A stretch of 5,798 bases of DNA from Acutalibacter sp. (GCA_022801475.1 JAAWSH010000118.1:1-5798); one strand, 5' to 3'; counted from the stretch's first letter, positions 1 to 5,534 are shown. Made by a program: numbers and translations. The notes: generated by a model not told the origin, from the letters alone.

Positions 1-20
1 ATTGCCCGACTAAAGCCCGA

Positions 21-62
21 CCCGTCCGGCAGTCAGCCGGACAGGGAACGGCAAAATTTTTT
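21..62 (+). terminator. Possible terminator-like hairpin near the left edge
   Basis: GTCCGGC (24-30) and GCCGGAC (36-42) form a perfect 7-bp stem with a 5-nt AGTCA loop. It can be extended by CCC/GGG across a bulged A. A six-T run follows at 57-62, but about 10 to 15 nt after the stem, further than in a standard rho-independent terminator. It could end a gene lying left of the window, or it could be an unrelated structured element. Confidence 0.3.
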
Positions 63-332
63 ACACTTCTTTTACTTCTTTATCTCACATGAGCAAACAT
101 GGAGGGTATATAGCAGGACAAGAATCCATGTCTGGCGATGAGCTGATGGCACGAGCAATTTTATTTGCTCAAATACTAACCATCTACTGCTATCATCGGT
201 AGTTACATCGGGATGTTATCGCAAACTATCCCATTTGGGGAAGAGTTTGTGCACTTAAACCCATAAAGTTAACATGAAAATGTCGTATCGGAGTTGCCGA
301 CTATTTGTCAATCCAAACTACTTTACAGCTAT

Positions 333-416
333 ATGTATCCCGCCGCTTTTGCTTACAGTTTTACACAAAGGGGGTAGCTCAACTCGACACCCCTTCCTAA
401 AAGCGGCGGGGTATAT
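333..416. repeat. 18-bp inverted repeat with 48-nt loop
   Basis: Positions 333-350 pair with 399-416 over 18 positions, including the GC-rich core CCCGCCGC/GCGGCGGG flanked by TTTT/AAAA; only two pairs are G-U. The 48-nt interior contains a second small hairpin (AAGGGG at 368-373 with CCCCTT at 390-395). It ends just before the reading frame that runs into the integrase. It could be a structured leader RNA, a miniature transposable element with terminal inverted repeats, or a recombination or replication site of the dead element. The pairing is visible; the function is not. Confidence 0.6.
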
Positions 417-436
417 AAAAATGGAGTGATTTTTAT
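415..436 (+). promoter_or_regulatory. A+T hairpin exposing a GGAG ribosome site
   Basis: ATAAAAAT (415-422) and ATTTTTAT (429-436) are perfect inverted copies around the loop GGAGTG (423-428). The loop holds a Shine-Dalgarno-like GGAG. The next in-frame ATG is at 441, 14 nt after it, a long spacing that would shorten if the hairpin folds. It could serve translation of the short leader frame 441-608. This may also be chance pairing in A+T-rich DNA. Confidence 0.3.
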
Positions 437-440
437 TTAC

Positions 441-608
441 ATGAGAAGAGAAAATGAAGGTGCTATTGTTGGTTTGTTCGATTATCGCGGCAAGTTTCAT
501 CATACCGCGCATTGCCCCGACAATGATTTTGTGTTACAATATACTTCGCAGTACCTTGACAATCGTATAGAACAGTTTGACGGAATGCCAGATCAGGAGG
601 ATTCTGAT
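441..608 (+). other. Unrecognised leader frame in frame with the integrase
   Basis: From ATG 441 an open frame of 56 codons runs without a stop directly into the integrase start at 609. The translation looks protein-like (mixed charged and aromatic residues, for example FDYRGKFHH and YLDNRIEQFDG) but I do not recognise a family. Integrases of this type normally begin at the MAKINRAVT stretch, that is at 609, where there is a perfect ribosome site, so this segment is probably not part of the enzyme. It may be a former small gene (an excisionase or regulator, for example) that lost its stop codon, or a fortuitous open frame. In-frame GTG 426 is a less likely start. Confidence 0.35.
595..600 (+). 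promoter_or_regulatory. Ribosome binding site of the integrase
   Basis: A perfect AGGAGG at 595-600 is followed by an 8-nt spacer and ATG 609. This decides the integrase start, because the frame is open further upstream to 378 and the ATG at 441 has only a poorly spaced GGAG. Confidence 0.8.
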
Positions 609-1689
609 ATGGCAAAGATTAACAGAGCAGTAACTATCAACGGTGAAAAGCGCTGGATCAGGGCGAACACAGAGCAAGAGTATATTGATAAGGCGGCTAA
701 GCTGTTAGGCGCTAACAGCCAGCAGGAGCAAGACAAGCCAAAACACCCATTTAGGGAATATGCTAACAACTGGTTCGAGGTATAAAAAAAGCCCAGCGCA
801 GCCGAAGCTACTATCAATTTATATGCGTATCTGCTACGTAATTTTATCTATCCAGTATTAGGTGACATGGCGCTTGAAGATATAGCTACAGATCATGTAC
901 AGATGATTCTTAACAATACCCATGATAAGCCAAAAGAAACAAAAGGCAAAATCATGCAAGTTTTGAATCAAATATTAGGCGCAGCCATTGAAGATGATAT
1001 CATTGCCAAAAATCCGGCGAAGTCCAAGCGGATTAAGGTAACTGGCAAAGATACAGTCACCACTCCCCCATATACTTGTGCAACAGATGAACTATCTTGT
1101 AGAGCACATTGGGAACGTAAAAAAGCCCAATGACCGCAAGTATTTAGCAATCCACTCAATGCATCCTCTCAGGCTTGAAGAAGTTTTGGGACTGCAATGG
1201 CGGGATATTGACTTTGATAATAAGGTGATACATATAAACAGAGCCGTAACACACCCCGAGCGCAACAAGCCCGTTATTAAGCCAACAAAGACAGAAGCCA
1301 GTGTACGCGCCGTATGGCTGACTGATACCGCCGCAAGCTACTTGAAGCCCTTGCAAGGCGCTCCAGATGAGTTTGTAATAGGTGGGCAAGAGCCTATAAG
1401 CTGTCAACAAGTATGGCGTATGCGTGAGCAGATTGCAAAGGACATTGATTTTGATGAAAAAATCACGCCAAAGCGGATGAGGCCAACTGTCTTAACTGAT
1501 TTGTATAACAAGACAAAAGATGTTAAATTGGTACAAGCCGCAGCAGGACACACTACTGCTGCAATGACCATGAAGCACTATGTCAATCCGCGAGAGAATG
1601 TAATCAAAGCTGGATGGGTTATAGAAAGTGTGTATGGGGCTGAGATTGCAAAAGAATTGCAAGAACCACCGTCCCGCGAACCCGCATAA
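609..1689 (+). pseudogene. Tyrosine recombinase (integrase), broken by a stop and a frameshift
   Basis: This was a phage- or ICE-type tyrosine integrase of about 359 residues, a normal length. It would have catalysed site-specific insertion and excision of a mobile element. Two lesions break it. An in-frame TAA at 783-785 falls after WFEV, where relatives usually have Tyr. A one-base insertion between about 1065 and 1077 separates the N-terminal core-binding part from the catalytic part. In the restored numbering the catalytic domain shows Arg188 (HPLRLEEVLGL), Lys227 (KPTKTEAS), Arg291 (TPKRMRPT), His314 (AAGHTTAAM) and the nucleophile Tyr324 (MKHYV). Lys replaces the usual His of the HxxR box; as I recall this subfamily often lacks that His, so it is probably not damage. 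The gene points at the 3' end of the tRNA-Val gene, suggesting this was the element's target. It is A+T-richer than the sugar genes: 25 of 60 bases are G or C from 1201, against 43 of 60 from 2701. The GTG at 1078 could start only a catalytic fragment. Confidence 0.92.
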
Positions 1690-1744
1690 ACACTGGGCTT
1701 TTCGGCATTTCTCAGCCCCCAAAAATTGCAAAAAAGTTGCAAGA
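1645..1744. repeat. Two direct 20-nt repeats with paired TTGCAA hexamers
   Basis: Positions 1645-1664 and 1725-1744 match at 18 of 20 bases and lie exactly 80 nt apart. Each copy holds two palindromic TTGCAA hexamers whose starts are 11 bp apart (1646 and 1657; 1726 and 1737), about one helical turn. The first copy lies in the 3' end of the integrase coding region, the second just beyond its stop. Arm-type integrase binding sites or another dimeric protein's sites are possible. Function is inference. Confidence 0.55.
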
Positions 1745-1790
1745 TGGTCATGTCTTCAGTAAAGAGGTCGTTTTCAAGCCCCATGAAAAG
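1690..1790. other. Junction between integrase remnant and tRNA terminator
   Basis: There is no gene here. If the element used this tRNA locus, its attachment core should lie between the integrase stop and the tRNA 3' end, so this segment plus 1791-1850 is where to look. No second copy of the tRNA 3' end is visible in the window, so the other element end lies outside or is lost. An imperfect GGGCT/AGCCC pairing (1695-1699 with 1714-1718) has no T-run. Confidence 0.4.
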
Positions 1791-1816
1791 AAAAAAAACC
1801 GCAAAAACGGCGGTTT
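1791..1816 (-). terminator. Rho-independent terminator of tRNA-Val
   Basis: Read on the minus strand, AAACCGC (complement of 1810-1816) pairs with GCGGTTT (complement of 1796-1802) across a 7-nt loop and runs into an uninterrupted T-tract (the A-run 1791-1798 on the plus strand). It begins 27 nt after the encoded CCA end of the tRNA, the expected place for the tRNA terminator. Confidence 0.85.
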
Positions 1817-1843
1817 CAAGCCACTCTTGCGGATTTCAATGGT

Positions 1844-1920
1844 TGGTGGGGATAACAGGACTCGAACCTGTGACCTCCTACGTGTGAAGCAGGCGCTCTA
1901 ACCAGCTGAGCTATACCCCC
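1844..1920 (-). tRNA. tRNA-Val (anticodon CAC), CCA encoded
   Basis: The minus strand folds into a full cloverleaf. The acceptor stem is GGGGGTA with TATCCCC (one G-U pair), the D stem GCTC/GAGC, the anticodon stem CCTGC/GTAGG (one G-U pair) with loop TTCACAC, and the T arm ACAGG-TTCGAAT-CCTGT. The discriminator is A and CCA is encoded (1844-1846). The anticodon CAC at 1884-1886 reads GUG valine codons. The body is 74 nt, or 77 with CCA. It has its own promoter (1933-1961) and terminator (1791-1816), so it is a monocistronic tRNA gene. The integrase remnant ends 154 nt from its 3' end. Confidence 0.96.
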
Positions 1921-1932
1921 ATGACGTGATTT

Positions 1933-1961
1933 AGTATAACAGGTTATGGCAGAAAAGTCAA
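1933..1961 (-). promoter_or_regulatory. Sigma-A promoter of tRNA-Val
   Basis: On the minus strand TTGACT (complement of 1956-1961) and TATACT (complement of 1933-1938) are separated by exactly 17 nt. The -10 element ends 12 nt before the tRNA 5' end at 1920. This is a strong near-consensus promoter, as expected for a stable RNA. Confidence 0.88.
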
Positions 1962-2008
1962 GGCTTTTTTCAATTTTTTGAAATCTGCCTCTAAATTAAC
2001 AGGACCTT

Positions 2009-2037
2009 TTGACAAACCCGGCAAAAAATGGTAAAAT
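2009..2037 (+). promoter_or_regulatory. Sigma-A promoter of the GH30 gene
   Basis: TTGACA (2009-2014) and TAAAAT (2032-2037) have a 17-nt spacer, an almost perfect housekeeping promoter. Transcription should start near 2044, giving a leader of about 60 nt. GTAAAAT recurs 12 nt downstream (2043-2049) and could be an alternative -10. The promoter is divergent to that of tRNA-Val. CCCGGCA (2017-2023) inside the spacer has an inverted partner TGCCGGG (2051-2057) just after the start, a candidate operator. Confidence 0.85.
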
Positions 2038-2051
2038 ATAGTGTAAAATCT

Positions 2052-2072
2052 GCCGGGCGGCCCAGCGCCGGC
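2052..2072 (+). promoter_or_regulatory. GC-rich hairpin in the GH30 leader
   Basis: GCCGG (2052-2056) pairs with CCGGC (2068-2072), with further partial pairing inside. It lies between the predicted transcription start and the ribosome site (AGAAAGGAA near 2084-2092). No T-run follows, so it is not a terminator. It may stabilise the leader or belong to the inverted repeat that overlaps the promoter. Confidence 0.35.
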
Positions 2073-2104
2073 CTCTGGCATTTAGAAAGGAACGGAACAT
2101 ACCT

Positions 2105-3565
2105 ATGAATTGCAGACAGATTACTACCTTTGCCGCCAATGGAACCGGCTACCCGGTGGAAAAGACCCTGCCCGTCACCCCCGAGGCGGACGAGCCCCGC
2201 CACCTGGAGTCCGGCGTCATCAACCTGTATCCAGACATCACCTACCAGACCATCCAGGGCTTTGGCGGCGCCATGACGGACAGCGCCGCATACCTGCTAA
2301 GCACCCTGCCCCCCCAGGCCCGCCAGGAGGCCATGGACCTGCTGTTTACGGAAAAAGGCAACCGCTTTTCCATCATCCGGGTGCCCCTGGACAGCTGCGA
2401 CTACTCCCTGGAAGAGTACCAGGCCGTGGCAGACCCTGTGGCAGACCCGGAGTGGAAAACCTTTGACATGACCCGGAACTTCCAGTACATTCTTCCCGCC
2501 CTAAAAGAGGCCCTGGATCTGTGCGGCCCCTCGGCCTCGGTGCTGCTCAGTCCCTGGTCGCCCCCTTGGCAGTGGAAAACGCCCCCCAAGCCCCTGAAAA
2601 ACGACGCCATTGTCTACGGCGAGCTCCCCGGCCGGCCAGACGCCGCGGACCGCAGCGTGCCCCAGCGCTGCAACGGCGGCAGCCTGAAGCCCGCCTTCTA
2701 CCCCCACTGGGCCCGCTACCTGGTGCGCATGGTTCAGGCCTACCTGGACCAGGGGGTGCCGGTAACCATGCTCTCTATACAAAATGAATCCATCGCGGCC
2801 ACCAACTGGGACAGCTGCGTCTGGACCGCTCAGGAGCAAAAGACCTTTTTGCGGGACCACCTGTACCCCGCCATGAAAGAGGCCGGCCTGGCGGACCAGG
2901 TGGGGCTGTACATCTGGGACCACAACAAAGAGCGGGTGCTGGAATGGACCCGGGGCCTGGTGGACGACGAGACCGCCCCCATGATAGCAGGCGTGGCCTT
3001 CCACTGGTACTCTGGCGACCACTTCGAGGCCGTAAAAATGACGGCGGAGCAGTACCCGGGCCTTAAGCTGCTTTTCTCCGAGTGCTGCCCCCTGCACCAG
3101 CCGGGCAAGGCCGGCCCCGCCTGGCTGACCAAAAAGACCCCCGAGACCGTGGAGCAGGAGGACGCGGTGAACTATGCCCACGACATCATTGGCAACCTGA
3201 ACGCTGGCATGGAGAAGTGGATTGACTGGAACTTCTGCGTGGACGAAAACGGCGGCCCCCGCCACGTGGACTTTGGCTTCTCCGCCGGGATGATTGTCTC
3301 TGGCGGCGCTTTCCGCACCAACCTGATCTTTGACTATGTGGGCCACTTCTCCCGGTACATCCGGCCCGGGGCCCAGCGGGCGGGCTTTAGCCGCTGCGAC
3401 GCCCATGTGGAGCTGACCGCTGCCAAAAACCCGGACGGCAGCCTGGCGGTGGTGGTGCTCAACCAGGAGAACGAGGACAGGGCCTATGCCTTCCGCATAG
3501 AAGGCCAGGTCATTCGGGCCAGCTTCCCGGCCCGGACCATCTCCACCCTGCTGATACAGGCATAG
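2105..3565 (+). CDS. Glycoside hydrolase family 30 enzyme, probably cytoplasmic
   Basis: This 486-residue protein is a GH30 retaining beta-glycosidase with a TIM barrel plus beta-sandwich. Typical motifs appear in order: GFGGAMTDSAA (52-62), SPWSPPWQWK (149-158), GGSLK (191-195), the acid/base Glu228 in SIQNES, FHWYSGDHF (299-307), and the nucleophile Glu326 in LLFSECC. The two glutamates are 98 residues apart, as usual in the family. GH30 members cleave glucosylceramide, beta-1,6-glucan or beta-xylosides; sequence alone does not decide which. The GH43 neighbour favours a role on hemicellulose oligosaccharides. There is no signal peptide or membrane segment, so it should act inside the cell on imported sugars. 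Compared with human glucocerebrosidase as I recall it, about two dozen extra residues lie between WKT and GGSLK (roughly 160-190). ATG 2105 follows a modest AGAAAGGAA site and a strong promoter. The 366-codon antisense frame at 2501-3601 is a GC-bias shadow. Confidence 0.93.
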   Translation: MNCRQITTFAANGTGYPVEKTLPVTPEADEPRHLESGVINLYPDITYQTIQGFGGAMTDSAAYLLSTLPPQARQEAMDLLFTEKGNRFSIIRVPLDSCDYSLEEYQAVADPVADPEWKTFDMTRNFQYILPALKEALDLCGPSASVLLSPWSPPWQWKTPPKPLKNDAIVYGELPGRPDAADRSVPQRCNGGSLKPAFYPHWARYLVRMVQAYLDQGVPVTMLSIQNESIAATNWDSCVWTAQEQKTFLRDHLYPAMKEAGLADQVGLYIWDHNKERVLEWTRGLVDDETAPMIAGVAFHWYSGDHFEAVKMTAEQYPGLKLLFSECCPLHQPGKAGPAWLTKKTPETVEQEDAVNYAHDIIGNLNAGMEKWIDWNFCVDENGGPRHVDFGFSAGMIVSGGAFRTNLIFDYVGHFSRYIRPGAQRAGFSRCDAHVELTAAKNPDGSLAVVVLNQENEDRAYAFRIEGQVIRASFPARTISTLLIQA

Positions 3566-3720
3566 GGCGATTCCCGGGAAGCCCGGCACCAGCGCATCCA
3601 CTCTGGCCGCAAACCCACCGGGACGGCGGCCGAAAGTGCCCCTTACCCAGTACCCACACCCAAAGGCCCCTTATTTTCCAAAGCCATTCCTTCTTAATAG
3701 TTTCTTCCAAGGTTCGGGCT

Positions 3721-3752
3721 GGTTTGAAAACCGAAGACACCCCCTCTATTGT
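3721..3752 (+). promoter_or_regulatory. Possible promoter and palindrome before the GH43 gene
   Basis: TTGAAA (3724-3729) and TATTGT (3747-3752) lie 17 nt apart, a plausible but weaker sigma-A promoter about 40 nt before the start codon. The -35 element overlaps a 12-nt palindrome, GGTTT-GA-AAACC (3721-3732), a possible repressor site. If real, the GH43 gene can be transcribed independently of the GH30 gene. Confidence 0.4.
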
Positions 3753-3779
3753 CCAACAGGCCCTAATATCTACAAAACC

Positions 3780-3785
3780 AGGAGG
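3780..3785 (+). promoter_or_regulatory. Ribosome binding site of the GH43 gene
   Basis: A perfect AGGAGG with a 7-nt spacer precedes ATG 3793. It fixes the start there and not at the upstream in-frame TTG 3724, which would add 23 residues unlike the family N-terminus. Confidence 0.9.
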
Positions 3786-3792
3786 TCCCCTT

Positions 3793-5385
3793 ATGAAATA
3801 CCGCAACCCTGTTATTCCCGGCTTTTACCCTGACCCCAGCGTGTGCCGGGTGGGCGAGGACTTTTATCTTGTAAACAGCAGCTTCGAGTTCTTCCCCGGC
3901 GTGCCCCTATATCACAGCAGAGACCTGGTGAACTGGCGGCAGGCCGGCCATGTGCTGACCCGAGAGAGCCAGCTTCCTCTGGCCGGGGTCCGAGCCTCGG
4001 GGGGCATTTACGCCCCCACCATCCGAGAGCACGCGGGCCGCTATTATATGATTACCACCAATATCGGCGGGTGGCATACCGGCGCCCAAAACTTCATTGT
4101 CCACGCCCAGGACCCCCTGGGCCCCTGGAGCGAGCCGGTTCTGCTGGACCAGGAGGGGATTGACCCCTCCCTATTCTGGGACGACGACGAAGCCTGCTAT
4201 TATGTGGGCACCCATCAGGGGGAAAAGGGCTCATGCATTGGCCAGTTCCAGCTGGACCCCGACACCGGGGCGCGCCTGACCGAGACCAGGCCCATCTGGT
4301 ATGGTACAGGGGGCAAGTGCCCAGAGGGGCCCCACATGTACAAAATAGGGGGCTGGTACTACCTGATGATTGCCGAGGGCGGCACCGAGTATGGCCATAT
4401 GGAGACCATCGCCCGCTCGCGCCAGTTGTGGGGGCCTTTTGAGAGCTGCCCCCACAACCCCATCCTGACCCACCGGAACCTGATGCCCGGCTTTGACGCC
4501 ATGCTGGACCCAGACTATGTGGAATTCCAGGGCACTGGCCACGCCGACCTGGTGGAGGACAGCGCCGGCGGCTGGTGGCTGGTGTTCCACGCCATCCGGC
4601 CCACCCAGGGCCAGCTGCACCACATAGGCCGGGAGACCATGCTGGCCCCAGTGGAGTGGGTGGACGGCTGGCCGGTGGTAAACGGCGGACAGTTGATACA
4701 AGCAGTGATGGAGGCCAAAGCCACCCCCGGGGCCCGGCTGGACAGCCAGGGGTTTGCGGCGCAGGGCAGTTTTTCGGTAGAGGAGGACTTTACCCAGGTT
4801 CAGGCCCTGCCCGCCGGGTGGGCCCATTTGCGCGGCCAAAAGCCAGGCGGCTGCCGGTTTGAACAGGGCCTGGTGCTCACCGCCGGAGAGGACAGCCTGG
4901 ATAGCCCTTTGGGTTCTCCCAGCTTTGCGGGGGTACGCCAGCGGCAGTTTCTTGCCTTTGTAGAGACAGAGCTTCTCCCCCAGCCAGAAGCCCAGGCCGG
5001 GCTCACGGTGTTCCACACCCACCAGCACCACTATGACCTAACCCTTGTCCAGAGGGATGGCCAGCGGGCGGCACTGCTGCGCAAGCGGGTCTGCGACATG
5101 GTCACAGAAAGCGCCCTGGTTCCCCTGCCCGGGGAGGGCCCGGTGACGCTTCAGATTCATTCGGACAAGCAGGGGTACAGGTTCTTTGCCAAAGCCCAGG
5201 GCCAGGAGCCTGTGCTGGTGGGCCAGGGGCTTAGCCAGCTGCTTTCTACTGAGGTCATGGCCGGAACCTTCACGGGCTGCTTCTTTGGGCTGTTCTGCCA
5301 AGGCCAGCCTGGGGCCCAGGCCCGGTTCAGCCGGTTTACCTGCCGGTATTCCGGGGAGGAGAGCGGAGGCCCCGCTCCCCAATAA
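3793..5385 (+). CDS. GH43 beta-xylosidase / alpha-L-arabinofuranosidase-like enzyme
   Basis: This 530-residue protein has a GH43 five-bladed propeller (about 1-305) and a C-terminal beta-sandwich (about 328-520), the usual build of beta-xylosidases of the GH43_11/12 type. It opens with the family signature NPVIPGFYPDPS. All three catalytic acids are present: the general base Asp14 (YPDPS), the pKa-tuning Asp124 (IDPSLF) and the general acid Glu178 (CPEGP). HSRDLVNW (41-48) and GTGHADLVE (247-255) are further conserved stretches. Such inverting enzymes release xylose or arabinose from the ends of short xylo- or arabinoxylo-oligosaccharides; which sugar cannot be told from sequence. There is no signal peptide, so it is probably cytoplasmic, taking imported oligosaccharides together with the upstream GH30 enzyme. 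It lies 227 nt after the GH30 stop, so it may be a second gene of the operon or have its own promoter. A strong hairpin follows within 10 nt of the stop. Confidence 0.94.
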   Translation: MKYRNPVIPGFYPDPSVCRVGEDFYLVNSSFEFFPGVPLYHSRDLVNWRQAGHVLTRESQLPLAGVRASGGIYAPTIREHAGRYYMITTNIGGWHTGAQNFIVHAQDPLGPWSEPVLLDQEGIDPSLFWDDDEACYYVGTHQGEKGSCIGQFQLDPDTGARLTETRPIWYGTGGKCPEGPHMYKIGGWYYLMIAEGGTEYGHMETIARSRQLWGPFESCPHNPILTHRNLMPGFDAMLDPDYVEFQGTGHADLVEDSAGGWWLVFHAIRPTQGQLHHIGRETMLAPVEWVDGWPVVNGGQLIQAVMEAKATPGARLDSQGFAAQGSFSVEEDFTQVQALPAGWAHLRGQKPGGCRFEQGLVLTAGEDSLDSPLGSPSFAGVRQRQFLAFVETELLPQPEAQAGLTVFHTHQHHYDLTLVQRDGQRAALLRKRVCDMVTESALVPLPGEGPVTLQIHSDKQGYRFFAKAQGQEPVLVGQGLSQLLSTEVMAGTFTGCFFGLFCQGQPGAQARFSRFTCRYSGEESGGPAPQ

Positions 5386-5394
5386 AAAACCAAC

Positions 5395-5430
5395 AAGGCC
5401 CCTGGCAGGGAATCTCCTGCCAAGGGCCTT
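5395..5430. terminator. Strong hairpin after the GH43 gene, possibly bidirectional
   Basis: Positions 5395-5409 and 5416-5430 form a 15-bp stem with one C-A mismatch (5402 with 5423) and a 6-nt GAATCT loop. It begins 10 nt after the GH43 stop. On the plus strand the trailing sequence is TTATAG, a weak T-tract. On the minus strand a six-T run (complement of 5384-5389) follows after about 5 nt. It can therefore end the GH43 transcript and act as a backstop for the convergent gene. Confidence 0.75.
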
Positions 5431-5504
5431 ATAGTAAACGCACTTAAAAACCGGTCCATACCGAAAAACCGTCTTTTTTCCAGTGGCAAACAGTTTCTGT
5501 GTTA

Positions 5505-5532
5505 AAAAATCCTCGAAATACGAAAGTATTTC
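5505..5532 (-). terminator. Terminator of the right-hand minus-strand gene
   Basis: GAAATAC (5515-5521) pairs perfectly with GTATTTC (5526-5532). On the plus strand the 4-nt loop is GAAA, a stable GNRA tetraloop; on the minus strand it is TTTC. Reading on the minus strand, six T residues (complement of the A-run 5504-5509) follow about 5 nt after the stem. It lies 73 nt downstream of the minus-strand stop codon, so it is a likely terminator for that gene. Confidence 0.6.
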
Positions 5533-5534
5533 TT

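Larger units (their letters stand above)
1..425. other. Gene-poor left flank of a decayed mobile element
   Basis: I see no convincing gene in this stretch. It is A+T-rich and has stops in all frames. The longest ATG-initiated plus-strand frame (89-202, 37 codons) has no ribosome binding site. What stands out is secondary structure: a 7-bp hairpin at 24-42, a weak hairpin around 223-248 (outer AAACT/AGTTT, inner CCC/GGG), and the long inverted repeat at 333-416. GCCCGAC is directly repeated at 4-10 and 15-21. The low GC compared with the right half and the broken integrase downstream suggest leftover mobile-element DNA. That is inference. Confidence 0.5.
3566..3792 (+). other. Intergenic region between the GH30 and GH43 genes
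   Basis: These 227 nt hold no gene. CCGGG/CCCGG (3574-3578 with 3582-3586) and GGCCGC/GCGGCC (3605-3610 with 3626-3631) form hairpins, but neither is followed by a T-run, so a true terminator after the GH30 gene is not evident and read-through is possible. The second half is more A+T-rich and contains a possible promoter (3724-3752) and the GH43 ribosome site. Confidence 0.5.

Noticed and set aside
1..141. Frame open from the left edge to a TGA at 139
   Set aside because: The translation looks non-coding (runs of Phe and Tyr from T-rich DNA) and crosses the 24-42 hairpin; it is not supported as the end of a gene.
89..202. 37-codon ATG frame in the left flank
   Set aside because: It has no ribosome binding site, no recognisable motif and lies in decayed DNA; too short to support as a gene.
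305..335. Possible promoter TTGTCA (305-310) with TATATG (330-335)
   Set aside because: The spacer is 19 nt, the -10 is poor, and the start would fall inside the 333-416 stem; too weak to annotate.
1078..1689. Separate 203-residue recombinase starting at GTG 1078
   Set aside because: It lacks a ribosome site and the N-terminal DNA-binding half, and it joins the upstream frame by a single-base shift, so it is the 3' part of the broken integrase.
1693..1720. Stem-like GGGCT/AGCCC pairing after the integrase stop
   Set aside because: Only five pairs with a 14-nt loop and an A-run instead of a T-run downstream; not a terminator on the plus strand.
2501..3601. 366-codon minus-strand open frame opposite the GH30 gene
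   Set aside because: It is wholly antisense to a clear GH30 gene, has no recognisable domain, and is explained by GC-rich third codon positions that remove stops.
4231..5031. 266-codon minus-strand open frame opposite the GH43 gene
   Set aside because: It is antisense to well-supported GH43 sequence, has low-complexity Gly/Ala/Val-rich translation and no family signal.
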